From Pseudoips prasinana (lineage: Eukaryota > Arthropoda > Insecta > Lepidoptera > Nolidae): 64,000 bases of DNA. Made by a program: the position numbers and the translations under genes. Position 1 is the stretch's first letter, and each line of letters opens with the position of its first letter. Below are positions 30,428-40,328 of this stretch, in pieces. The notes beneath the pieces were generated by a model. That model was not told the origin of the DNA, ran no database searches, and was given only the letters and a program-made list of their open reading frames with translations. The stretch is from positions 6,510,001 through 6,574,000 of the forward strand of contig OX621256.1 of NCBI GenBank assembly GCA_951640165.1, in the 5' to 3' direction.

Positions 30428-30760
30428 TGCTGATTTTAGAACTGATTCAAATATAGGCACAACTGTGTATATTATGGACCATTGTATAATACTGCACGTG
30501 CGGCGCAGCGGCTAAGACAGTCGCCTCACCGCTTCGTGTCGCGGGTTCGAGTCCCGCGCCGGACAACTATTTGTGTGACCCATAAATTGTTGTTCTCAGT
30601 CTGGATGTAATTTGTGTCCGTCTATTATATGCTTGTAAAGTACCCCGCAACGCGACACCGGGATTAGATTCCCTTAGCCGGCCGTTGTCCTTCATAAATA
30701 ATTCTCGCATAAAAAAAGAAAATTATATGCACAGTTGTGCCTATATTTCTAAAATCAACA
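30428..30760. repeat. Inverted repeat with a SINE-G in its loop
   Basis: Left arm 30428-30474 ('TGCTGATTTTAG...ATATAGGCACAACTGTG') and right arm 30721-30760 ('CACAGTTGTGCCTATAT..CTAAAATCAACA') are complementary over about 40 nt, with a 6 nt insertion in the left arm. The loop is filled by a SINE-G. Confidence 0.8.
30485..30715 (+). repeat. SINE-G, tRNA-headed SINE, full copy
   Basis: The head has 'GCGGCGCAGCGGCTAAGAC' (A box) and 'GCGGGTTCGAGTCCCGC' (B box), 35-40 nt apart as in a tRNA, then 'AACTATTTGTGTGACCCATAA', 'TCAGTCTGGATGTAATTTGTG' and 'ACCCCGCAACGCGACACCGG'. It is not a functional tRNA gene, since no acceptor stem closes. Confidence 0.8.
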
Positions 30761-30868
30761 TTTTTATACGATCTCAATAGAAGGAGTCAAGTCTACTGTA
30801 CGCATTGAAATTTCATTACGTACAGTAAGGAGACTACTAGACTCCTTCTTTCGAAATCGTATAAAAAA
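30761..30868. repeat. Imperfect hairpin, arms about 42 nt
   Basis: 'TTTTTATACGATCTCAATAG..AGGAGTC..ACTGTACG' faces 'CGTACAGTA..GACTCCTTCTTTCG..ATCGTATAAAAA'. It starts directly after the 30428-30760 structure. Confidence 0.8.
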
Positions 30869-31074
30869 GTAAATCTCTTACTACAAAACTTTTCTTCTTA
30901 AAAATCATTTATAATGGGTAAAAAAAATATTACGCTTTCCAATCACAATTTAATTTCTTTGCATTATTAATAAACGATGCAAATATGAATTTATTATTAC
31001 CGTTCATAAGTCAAAAATAAGTGGTTTAAGGAAAGCCTTCGCTTACTTGATCGAGAGATAGGAATGATATATGA

Positions 31075-31445
31075 CCCAAGTGGCGTTCATATTAACTGTC
31101 TGTTGGATTGCTTTCAGCCCACTGTGCGATTGTATCGCTTACAAGGTCTTATTGTTTGAATAGTTAATAGGAATTTAGTGCTTACTAGGTAGTGTTAGCA
31201 GAAGAAACTGCACAGCGATCTACAACTTCATACTTATATTAACTGATTATTATTAGTGATCCCCCTGCGTCGTGAGGGGTTGGTTTCAGCTGACTGTCCG
31301 ATTGTATCATTCACAAGGTCTTATTGTTTGGATAGTGAATAGGAATTTAGTGTTTTCTAGGTAGTGATCAGTTAGCAGAAGAAACTGCAAAGTGATCTAC
31401 AACTTTATACATATATTAACTATTAGTGATCATCCTGCTTCGCGA
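31075..31445 (+). repeat. Two tandem units of about 180 bp
   Basis: Units share 'GATTGTATC', 'CACAAGGTCTTATTGTTT', 'ATAGGAATTTAGTG', 'CTAGGTAGTG', 'AGCAGAAGAAACTGCA' and 'GATCTACAACTT'. A third, truncated unit starts near 31440. Confidence 0.85.
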
Positions 31446-31680
31446 GGGATTGTTTCCAGCTGTGTGTGCAATTGAAACAATAAAAACTTGTGAAGTATCA
31501 CAAGTTCTTATTGTTTCAATTGCTGATGCCTCTCCATACCATAGCATAGATTCCATTATTGTCCTGGGACTGTTAGGATTAAACATTATTTTTTTTGCAA
31601 ATGGTGCTACGAAATCCGTTTGTAAATTCCGCAAAGCTCCATTAGCCCTACAAAAAACGGAAGTCTCAATAGCAGGCTGA
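31426..31680 (+). other. Unexplained open frame on both strands
   Basis: 84 codons on the plus strand and 72 on the minus strand (31634-31416) overlap here, partly because of a 24 nt palindrome (31470-31521). I recognise neither product. The plus-strand frame has a hydrophobic segment ('IIVLGLLGLNIIFF'). It is probably a chance frame over a palindrome-bearing repeat end. Confidence 0.25.
31470..31521. repeat. 52 bp palindrome at the end of the tandem array
   Basis: AATTGAAACAATAAAAACTTGTGA and TCACAAGTTCTTATTGTTTCAATT are complementary with one mismatch and a 4 nt loop. 'TCTTATTGTTT' is also part of the array unit, so the palindrome appears to be an inverted piece of it. Confidence 0.85.
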
Positions 31681-32326
31681 TTAAAATAATATATTAAACT
31701 GGTATAATATTTAGTAATTAACCGATTTTGATAAAATACATTTTCTTATATAAAATTTGTCCGAATTGGTTGTTATAATTAAAAGTGTGAGCCGGTTTTC
31801 ATTAAGATACTATTCCACGCACTTCAAAATGAAGACCTATTGAGATAACATCTAAAATCATTTTTGAACTAAACTGGAACGGTCGTTACGTCTTTAAAGA
31901 ACTAGTATGATATTTGCAAACTATAACATGACCTAAGCGTCAATATCCATGTAAATTCCAACCTTCGAACTTAGTCTACCTACCTCATCGTATCAGGCGC
32001 ATTATTCCAAAATCCACTACACTTGAGAATCTTCAAACTTTTGCGCTAAACACGGAAATCTTCAGAGAAAATTGAGAATGGAATTCGAAAACGGAATTTT
32101 GATAATGTTCTTCATTTTGCCATACGCAGTCACATATCAAATCATATTACTTAAATCTAGTAACCTTGTCAGTCGTTAACTTTTATGCAATAAGTGATGG
32201 AAAACGATAGAATTTAATAAACATAGTGGGTACATATTTAAAAAATGTATGGATTGATGGTATGTATTTTAAAAAGAAGATTAAAACAGCACCTACTTAA
32301 TAAAAATAATAGCATGTATGCATACA

Positions 32327-32505
32327 TACTTATATAGATAATTACATCCAGACTCAGGAGAAACAGATGTCTGTTTCTCCTGAGTCTGGATGTGTTGTGT
32401 GTGCTGATGATGTCATATGTTTAAAGACACAAATATCTATCCTGGGTGGGATTCAAACCACGACCTGTGGTGTGAAAGGCAAGTATTTATCAGCCTCGCC
32501 AATTT
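32327..32505 (-). repeat. SINE-A with a loopless foldback
   Basis: 'ACTTATATAGATAATTACATCC' leads into a 50 bp palindrome (32344-32393: ACATCCAGACTCAGGAGAAA and its complement) and then the normal 'CACAAATATCTATCCTGGGTGGG' and 'GTGTGAAAGGCAAG'. The DNA between here and 32845 shows nothing else. Confidence 0.85.
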
Positions 32506-32844
32506 ATTTATTTTTCCTGTTTTATTGGCGTTTATAGCATAATTTATTAATACGTTTTATACCAGTTTTTGTAATTCCGCGTCCTAACTGTGCGTGTTAT
32601 ATTTGAATATAATTGCATTATCACAAGACGCTGCCACATTTGCATAGCAAACTCAAATTGTACTGTTTGATTTATCGTCTGTTGTGCCGTAATTACAGTG
32701 TCTATGTCTGTCTGTCGAGATATGGCGGTGTTATTTGTATTGTAATAACAAGGGTTTCATGGCTTTTTGAGTTAACAAATAATCTAGTCGTATATTCTTT
32801 CTCGCACTTATACGGTGAAGAAGACATCTGTGACTTCTCCAAAA

Positions 32845-33127
32845 TTTTAATAATAATAATATATCTGGGGACAATGTCACACAGATCATCCTAGCCCCAA
32901 ACTAAGCAAAGCTTGTACTATGGGTACCAGGCGACGATATACATACTTATATAGATAGATAAATACTACATAGAAAATATATACTACTACATAAATACAT
33001 AGAAAACATCCATGACTCAGAAACAAATATTCGTGCTCATCACACAAATATTTGCACTTACCGGGATTCGAACCCAGGACCACCAGCTTCGTAGGCAGGA
33101 GCACTACCAACTAAGCTACGGTGACCG
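32845..33127 (-). repeat. SINE-B, full copy
   Basis: 'TAATATATCTGGGGACAATGTCAC' to 'GGGATTCGAACCCAGGACC' (B-box complement) and 'AGGAGCACTACCAACTAAGC'. Contains a small internal duplication 'ATACTAC..ATAGAAAA(T/C)AT'. Confidence 0.85.
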
Positions 33128-33167
33128 TCAGATATTCTTCAGATATTCTTTACGGCTTGTGAATAAA

Positions 33168-33290
33168 TATATTAATAATAATATCCCAGGGCATTTGCCA
33201 CACACGGCCATCTGATCCCAAACTAAGCAGAGCTTGTACTATGGACACTAGATAACTGATATATTACATATAATACTACTCTTTTGTATA
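33168..33290 (-). repeat. SINE-A, 3' part
   Basis: 'AATAATATCCCAGGGCATTTG', 'GGCCATCTGATCCCAAACTAAG', 'GATAACTGATATATTAC'. The 5' half is absent. 33290-33650 has nothing recognisable. Confidence 0.8.
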
Positions 33291-33654
33291 TTAATACTAT
33301 ATTGATAAATTAGCTCTCTACTGTGGGCTTTTTAGCATAAATTTATTTTGCTAGTTTATCTAATATAAATTTTAGTTAACATAAATAAAAAAAAATTAAT
33401 CCGCAGACTCCTGCACCAAGAACATTATATCTACACACACACATTATAAATATTGTGGATTTATTTGGATCAATTAGTATATTTTTCTTTTATATACATC
33501 AACGATGGCAAACTAAAATATAGGTCGCCTTGTGAAACGTCCCCTCAGTGCGCTTACAACATCTTGGATATGCATACTTTTTTCATTTATTAATTACGTT
33601 AACTTCTATACTTTCGATGTCATGAGTGAGGTCTGATATTGACTCATCATTTAG

Positions 33655-33893
33655 GTCATCATGCCAGCCAATTTGAGTCCACTGCTGGACAAAAGCCTCC
33701 CCAAAGAATGGGGTGATATGCCATTACCGCTACACCTGGCAGACGGGTTGGCGATCGCAGTTTGATGGTCATAGTTCACAAAAAAACGCTGCCGCCCGTT
33801 CTCTGGTAGGTACTCCCTCAATTCGATTTCTACGCCCCCATGGGATGAGAAGGGATGTGATATACTTCACCGCCACCACACAGCGTATGATAG
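33655..33893 (-). repeat. Repeat C, 80 bp upstream of Rx exon 2
   Basis: 'GAGTCCACTGCTGGACAAAAGCC', 'GCAGACGGGTTGGCGATCGC', 'CTACGCCCCCATGGGATGAG', 'CACCGCCACCACACAGC'. It ends 77 bp before the splice acceptor of Rx exon 2. Confidence 0.75.
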
Positions 33894-33969
33894 GGTAAGA
33901 TTTGTAGTTCATTAAGTTAACAAACTACAAGTCCTATAAATCTGAGCTTCTTTTCATCTTCTTGTTCAG

Positions 33970-34229
33970 GTGAAGGATCCTGCAACAGCAACGACGGCTA
34001 CAGCCAACGCACCCCCACAGATGACAAATCACCTCCTGGAAGCGACGATGACACCCCCCGACCTGGCTCTGCAGCAGACAACAAGAAGAAGCATAGGAGG
34101 AATAGAACTACTTTCACGACGTATCAGCTGCACGAGTTGGAAAGAGCGTTTGAGAAGAGTCACTATCCAGATGTGTATTCGAGGGAGGAGCTAGCAATGA
34201 AGGTGAATCTGCCTGAAGTTAGAGTGCAG
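33970..34229 (+). CDS. Rx: Rx exon 2: linker and homeodomain residues 1-46
   Basis: The acceptor TTCTTGTTCAG is followed by 260 nt that continue the exon 1 frame (shared Gly codon, residue 138). Residues 138-178 are an acidic, Pro/Ser-rich linker ending in KKK. The homeodomain begins at residue 179 (HRRNRTTFT) and keeps the paired-class landmarks R5, F8, L16 and F20 and '[11 protein letters not shown]'; the segment matches Rx proteins of other animals almost residue for residue, which fixes the identity. The exon stops after Q46 (…VRVQ) at donor GTTAGT, phase 0. Helix 3, which contacts DNA (residues 47-60 including position 50), and the C-terminal OAR region must lie in later exons; none was found in the window. 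Protein encoded here: 224 residues, incomplete. Confidence 0.96.
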
Positions 34230-35863
34230 GTTAGTGATCTATTCTATTCTCTAAATAAGATTTCAGTTTTTATAGCTTTATGCTTAACAATTTATAACCT
34301 TATTGTCATTTTGCTTGCAGCATTGGTAGTACTTTCAACTAGTTGGAAATCAATTGGTTTGTCTTCTGTTTTGTGAAATGGTTAAAGAGAAGACCATTCT
34401 AGAACTCGATCACGGGATATGCTTTGTGTATTGTATGTATTAAATTTGAGCTCATTGTTAAACTGTTGATCAGATTTTACCACATGACTGCCTGAACGTA
34501 CATAATCCTAGATATCATGGAAATCTTACAGGTTATTCTACAAGTACCGAAATAGGGCTCATTTTAGTGTTGATGAGTTTTTACCACATGACTGACTAAA
34601 CGAAAATAATTATGGAGACCACAGACTGTTCTTGGCATTCATTGACTGGTTTTTATTTATTTTACAAATGTTTTTTAACGGTTTATGCATATCTATCGAG
34701 TCTCCGTACAGCAACTATTTTATTTACTTAGGTATTTCTACGAGTATCGCCCTTGGCAGCATTGTCTGTGTTTTTATGAGATATTACAACATAAACCAAC
34801 TATAAGCGTATATAATCTGTTGTTGTAAGAAACGGTTATCATCTAAAATTATATCTAAATCAATCAAATACATATTTAAATGCAAACCTAATAGAGCTTC
34901 CCAAATCTAATCTAACTTTATAATAAAATACTTCAAATATTTCACAAGATGTGACTGTGGTGTAGAACCGAATAAAACAGGTATTGATTCCACCACAGCC
35001 ATTTCTACAACAAATCAAATTGAACTAAACGTATTTTTCTCTTGTATTCAATGAAAAGTACTCTTAGCATTAGCAAACATAGCGAAGGACTCTAATAGAA
35101 AGGGTTAAGAGGCAATAATGAGCCCAAGGGGCTTATGCCACTCTATCCCCTTTTGGTTTGCAGCCCTAACATATGTCAGGCGAATTGATGTCCAACCAGC
35201 TAGTAAGAACCCTACATCTCCCTTCATCGAACAAAAACTAATGTGTTTTACCAAATGTTATACTCATCAGAGCTCTTTTACCCTGGTCGATTCTTAATTG
35301 CTTTCTTATAGCCCTGCAAAAATAATTCTTGTTCATTCAATTATGGTACTTATGACATTGGAATAAAGACTTTGGAATTGTATATTTATGCTTGTTTTGG
35401 GACTATTTGCCAAATAATGTGGTCGACAACTAATCTGACACTTGATTTTTAATATGTTATAAGCCGATTTTAATAGCATGTAATGAAGGTGTCATGATCT
35501 TTGAGTAATTAATTATGTGTTCACGTTTTGAGGTAGGTACTGACGCGGGAATTATTCTGTGAGTAATGAATTGATGAAGGTATTGCGGTATCTTGAATAT
35601 AGGTATATAGTTATATTTTAATTATTGGTTCAGACCCACAAAAAAGGTTCCTACCTACTTATAAGTTTTTGCTTATACTCATCTGTGTCAAGCATTATAG
35701 GTCTCCATTCCAAAGAACTTATTTCAATGCTTATTAATCTGGTCTAACCACGAAACTTTAACTATTGTTTTAAAATGTTAGATTTTTTAAGACGAAGGTC
35801 AGTTAAAGGAAAGCTTGTCTTTAAGCTGCTACCAAAGTAGCTTTTAGTCATTCATTTACAATA

Positions 35864-37975
35864 GGGTAAAAGCCGGATAGTTGCCACACTTTTTAAAAAG
35901 CTTCTTTAAAAATCGGTATCAATACATTTTTATTCAAAGTGTAGTCTCAAACATAGTTCATTAATCTTCTAACATACCCTATCTATAAAAAAATTATAAA
36001 TATTATATTTTTTAAGTAAATCCAGTTTAATATGACCTCTAAAAAAGAGGATAGTTGCCAACTATAGCGGATACTAGCCTTACGTTAAAAGTGGTAGGGG
36101 GGATACTTGCCCAATGTGAGGATAGATGCCCGTCTGTTTTTTTTCCAATAAAAATTTACTTATATTAATTTAATAATCAGTTTTTATTATTAAATACAAT
36201 CTTTTATTAAGTATTAATTAAAGTTAAATCATAATTATAAAATTATAACAATAATAGACTCCAAAATAGTAAATAAGTGTCCAAAATAAAAATGTAATGT
36301 TATTATTTATTTTGAAGATAGAACAATAAATAAAATTAGAATTAACTTTGGCATTAGCCTCTATTAAGTAAGTATACAGTCTTTATAACTGACTGAGATC
36401 CTTTATTATGTACTAAGTACTAAGAGAAGTTAAATTATTACCTAATCAACACTTAACAATACTTAGGTTTTATATTGTAAATTAGTAAACATGTAATTTT
36501 TTACTAAATATTAGTAATTATCTTAAATATTAAAAATATGGTGATCAACTTTGGCATTAGCATTGATTATCACCAGAAGTCAAGCTTTTCAACTTGCCAC
36601 ATCTCATGCAATGGTTGTTGAGTGTTGAACAATTTTCATGCAACCACATTCGACACATCTGACATTCAATCCTTCGATTTAGTTAAATTATAATTTTCAA
36701 AACATTCTACACAATAATCATGAACTGAAACTTCTTTCTTGGTGTTTTCTATTTTTGAATTAACATTTTTTACTTTTAATATATTTTCAGTGTCTCCAAT
36801 AGATAATTTGTTTTTTTTTTGCCTTTGATTAATAGCCCTTTAGTTCCTTTAGATATTTTTGAACTTATAACATTTTCTTCATTTTCACTGCTAGAACTGT
36901 AGATACGAGTTTTTCTTTTCCTTAGAGCCCTTCCTTCAGTCAGTTCAATAAAATCTGTGCTATCTGATTCTGATTCACTGCTAGTAATATATCTATATTG
37001 TTTTGATTTTTTATTTTTTTGTAGTCGCCCCTTTTTTCTTCGTAATCTTTTCTTTGCTACCAACTCGTTTGTTTTTTGTTTCTTCCGTTGGTTTCATTAC
37101 GCTTGTTTTCTTTACTTTCTCAGTTTTATTCGTCTTCTCGATTATTTTTTCATTCGAGTTTAAAATTTCTGCTGATTGTTTAGCCCTTTTAGACATACTC
37201 AGCGGAATTTTCGGTATAGGAGATGATTGATGTAAAATTTCGATGGTGTTGGATGTGACGGCCTTGGTGGCGTGCAACTCTGGTTCACACTGTTCTGCTC
37301 AGCTTCATTTATTATAGTTTCTGGGTTATTTTTATCACAGTAGCTTGGGACTTGATCGCCTTGAAAAGTCACTTTGTTCTGTCGACTTAGTACATTAACT
37401 CGGTCATATAAGATAAACTAATTGCCTATTTAAGATAAACTATAGTAAAACCAAATAAAAAATCACCAAAAAAATTGTAAAAGCAAATGAAAAAAATAAC
37501 TAAGAAAAAGAAATCTGTCTTTGCTTGTTAAAAATGTATAGTTACGGATAGTTGCCGCAGGGCAACAATCCGCAAAAGACAGTAGGGCAACTATCCGATT
37601 TGATACGGATACTTGCCCTTTTTATTTACGAAATGAATAAAACATATTTAAGAATAAAACCTAAAAAACAGTGCAATCTAAACTCTAATGCACTCAAAGA
37701 AATATTTTTTTGACTGAAATCGCAATCAGTTATAAAAATATTTAATAGAGATTACTTATCAATATAATTCTGGCGCTCGTCAACGTATCGCCGCGGAAGA
37801 TGTTTTCTCACAAGGACAAAACACGTGCGCCTACTTCAACGGCTTATGCAGCACTGAGGTCTACGCGGGGGACGCTTTTAATTATGATCAAAAAGAAACA
37901 CTGTCAATACGTCTAACATAGAGCATTTGAAACTGAGGCATGTATCCGTCCGAGGCAACTATCCGGCTTTTACCC
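35864..37975. mobile_element. 2.1 kb TIR transposon derived from a pogo/Tigger-like element
   Basis: 22 bp perfect terminal inverted repeats begin GGGTAAAAGCCGGATAGTTGCC and are flanked by TA on both sides (35862-35863, 37976-37977), the duplication expected for Tc1/mariner-pogo elements. The end motif GGATAGTTGCC recurs inside each end in near-identical form (36051, 36101, 36120s; 37551, 37580-37600), forming subterminal repeats. The interior carries the C-terminal tail of a transposase on the minus strand (36590-37277) but no DDE catalytic core, so it is probably an internal-deletion derivative that must be mobilised in trans. Confidence 0.85.
36590..37277 (-). pseudogene. C-terminal tail of a pogo/Tigger-like transposase
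   Basis: Three overlapping frames give a Lys/Ser-rich tail ('SPIPKIPLSMSKRAKQSAEIL', then 'SSESESDSTDF', 'RKRKTRIYSSSSENEEN') and, from about 36725 to 36590, a PHD-like finger: 'DYCVECFENY', then after a one-base shift 'ECQMCRMWLHENC' and 'HCMRCGK'. This order (basic linker, Ser-rich stretch, terminal C4HC3 finger) is the usual end of insect pogo/Tigger DDE_1 transposases. At least two frameshifts (near 37040 and 36670) and a stop near 36776 interrupt it. The helix-turn-helix and DDE domains are absent. Assignment rests on the tail pattern and the TA target site. Confidence 0.65.
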
Positions 37976-38027
37976 TATACTCCTTGTGTTTTTAAAAGGG
38001 AGAGAATATGACTTTATGTACATCCAT

Positions 38028-38296
38028 CCTAATAATATTCTGGGAGATTATTCACACACGGCCATCTGAGCCAAAACTAAGCGGAGCTTTTACTATGGAA
38101 ACCAGATAACTGATACACTACATACAAACGTATACTACTTTGCTTTTGTAAATACATACTTACATAGATAATTACACCGAGACTCAGGACAAACAGTTAT
38201 TTTGATGCACACAAATATCTGTCCTGTATGGGAATCGAACCTACAACCTGCGGAATGAAAGGCAAGCATTTATCAACCACGCCAACCGGCCCGTCA
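38028..38296 (-). repeat. SINE-A, full copy
   Basis: 'CTAATAATATTCTGGGAGATTATTC' to 'TATGGGAATCGAACC', 'AATGAAAGGCAAGC', 'ACCACGCCAACCGGCCCGTC'. Confidence 0.85.
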
Positions 38297-38368
38297 ATTC
38301 AATAGACCGCTATAAACCAAGCGTTATTTAAAATAAATAATGGCGGTTTCGGGACGCCCCACAAATCT

Positions 38369-38509
38369 ACGACAGACGCCAGCATATCCAGCTAGCCCAA
38401 TCTGTCATATTTATTTTTAGATTTTCAACTTTATCACAAAATTATAAGGTTCACTTTCAGTTGGGGAAATTTGACAGATTGGGGCAGCTTGATGTACTGC
38501 CGTCTGTAC
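38369..38509. mobile_element. MITE, copy 1 (about 141 bp)
   Basis: 'GACAGACGCCAGCATATCCAGC' and 'TAGCCCAATCTGTCA' face 'TGACAGATTGGGGCAGC' and 'GTACTGCCGTCTGTAC'. A closely related copy is at 49641-49783, in inverse orientation of its centre ('AAAATCTATAA' against 'TTATAGATTTT'-type). Confidence 0.8.
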
Positions 38510-38589
38510 CGAAGACATCAACATTGACGGTTATTGAAAGAATGTATAATTTTCCGTTTTGTTATGATCTAGTCAATATCTATATGCCG

Positions 38590-38900
38590 TCATAGCCATT
38601 TGTTCTCACCAGTCCGTAAGTGATTGGTCTAAGCAACTAGGCTCGCGGTCAGTCCATAGATGGGTCCAAAGTGGTTTAATTTATGAGCGTCTTCATGCTT
38701 CGGAGGGCACATTAAGTTAGGCAACAGTCGTTAAGCTATGCCAGAGGCCTATTGGGCGACTTGAACATCTCAACTACATTAACTACCTAAGTACCTACCT
38801 AAGTGTTATTGTATACCTGTTTGTTTCCCTACATAAAATAAAATAAAAAAATAAAAAACAACTATAGTAGGGTAACCACCGCCCATACGATAAGTAATTA
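38590..38900 (+). repeat. 5S-rRNA-like SINE (copy 2)
   Basis: 'AAGTGATTGGTCTAAGCAAC', 'GGCTCGCGGTCAGTCCATAGA', 'TGGGT', 'GGCAACAGTCGTTAAGC', 'GGCGACTTGAACA'. An A-rich stretch of about 80 bp (38785-38865) precedes the last block 'AACCACCGCCCATACGATAAG'. Confidence 0.75.
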
Positions 38901-38904
38901 AGTA

Positions 38905-39142
38905 ATATGTAGAACATGTTTAATTTATTTAAAGACAACGCCCGCAACAGGGAAATTATGTCCTTTGTTGCGGGGTACTTTACAAACACATAATTCACGG
39001 ACACAAAGTACATCCAGACTCAGGACAACTATTTATGGGTCACACAAATACTTGTCCGGCGCGGGACTCGAACCCAGAACGTGAAGTGGCGAGGATGGCT
39101 AGCTATGGCGCTGTCTTAACCGCTGCGCGACACGTCATCATT
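38905..39142 (-). repeat. SINE-G, full copy, reverse
   Basis: 'GTTGCGGGGTACTTTACAAA', 'ATCCAGACTCAGGACAAC', 'TGTCCGGCGCGGGACTCGAACCC' (B-box complement) and 'GCGCTGTCTTAACCGCTGCGC' (A-box side). Confidence 0.8.
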
Positions 39143-39410
39143 ATTGCAATGCCCTTTGACGCCATAGTCTTCAATTCAATTAATTTGTACAAACATAGGC
39201 AATAAATATGTTAACATTGTGATTCTTAATAGTATCTCTATGTTTTACTATTATCGGCATACACATTTTCATTACAAAATATCAAAGTTTATATATTATG
39301 CTAGTAATGTTAGTAAACATCACTTAGTCAATACACTTGTATTAGTAAATTAGCAAAAAGAGACCAAGAAATAGTATATTAGTATATTATTCAGTATACC
39401 TAAATTATAT

Positions 39411-39890
39411 AATACTAGCTATGCCCCGCGGTCTTACTCGCGTTAAATTTTATAAATGCTCACAGCTTCTCCCCCGTAGGTGATAGCGTGATAATATGTA
39501 GCCTATATGTTGACCCGACCTCTTAGTTATATTAATGCCAAATTTGAAGTAAATCCATGCAGTACTTTTTGAGTTTAGCCCAGACATACATATAGACAAA
39601 CACACACACACAGACAAAAATTCTAAAAAAATAAACTTGTGTGTACTTATGTACACGCGTTAGAAGTTATACTTCTTAATATACAACTTGAACATAGTTA
39701 TCAATTTTCATACCACCTAGAACTAACGTCATGCTGTTATTTTTATTATATTTTGTAAAAATTCACTTTCATACCACCTAGAACTAACTTCATGTTGTTA
39801 AATTTAAAACTCAAGAATCCTTTTTAAAAACTATTCAATGTACAGTTTTGGCTCTCCTACGATTTTATTATATGTATGTATCGATTAAGT
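39411..39890 (-). mobile_element. Helitron-like non-autonomous element, long form
   Basis: Starts 'ACTAGCTATGCCCCGCGGTC' (complement of the CTAG/hairpin 3' end). It then shows 'GACCCGACCTCTTAG', 'GTACTTTTTGAGTTTAGCCC', 'GTACACGCGTTAGAAG', 'CATACCACCTAGAACTAAC' twice, and 'ATGTACAGTTTTGGCTCTCC'. The first and last blocks match 23285-23580; the middle matches 63300-63525. This copy therefore joins pieces seen separately elsewhere. Confidence 0.6.
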
Positions 39891-40328
39891 ACTATCAATT
39901 ATTCTATCATTTAAAAAGTCATTAATTGAATAGTATGCCCGATGTATTAAAAACTTAGCCTTACTTCCAAGGCATTTCAATAAATGTTTCACATCTAAAA
40001 TCACCTCCACTTTTCCTGTATTGAGGTATACCTACTATCCACCTACCGTAGTGTGTTTCGTCTAGGACGGAAGCGACCGGTAATTCGTTTAAACTAGCGC
40101 CGAGCTAGCGACACCTCGCTGTATATACCTACGTCAGACTAGCAATTAATTTGGTTAAACACTTCAGTTAAAAGTGTGAGTTTTTGATCACAAATGTGTT
40201 TACTGAATGTAATTCAAACTGCAAGTTTATAGAGGAGAATTGCTGTGAGAAAACAACATTCAAAATTCATATTCAAAACGTTTTATTGTGGTCCATAGGT
40301 CAAAAGTTGTTACATACACACTATATAT

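Larger units (their letters stand above)
11219..33969 (+). other. Rx: Rx intron 1 (22,751 bp)
   Basis: Donor GTATGT at 11219, acceptor TTCTTGTTCAG ending 33969, phase 1. The part from 11219 to about 13290 is AT-rich and mostly free of recognisable transposons, apart from the GC-rich patch at 12118-12240. From 13290 on it is largely transposon and tandem-repeat sequence, listed separately. Stretches in it where I see nothing: 15100-15440, 16360-17000, 22620-23280, 24340-24890, 28680-29180 and 31690-32320. Confidence 0.88.

Noticed and set aside
30485..30560. tRNA gene
   Set aside because: A and B boxes are present but the acceptor stem does not close and the sequence continues into a dispersed body seen in other copies; it is SINE-G.
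38340..38365. Possible Rx exon 3
   Set aside because: 'AATGGCGG' context looked like the AKWR codons at first glance, but no acceptor and no VWFQNR-like codons precede it.
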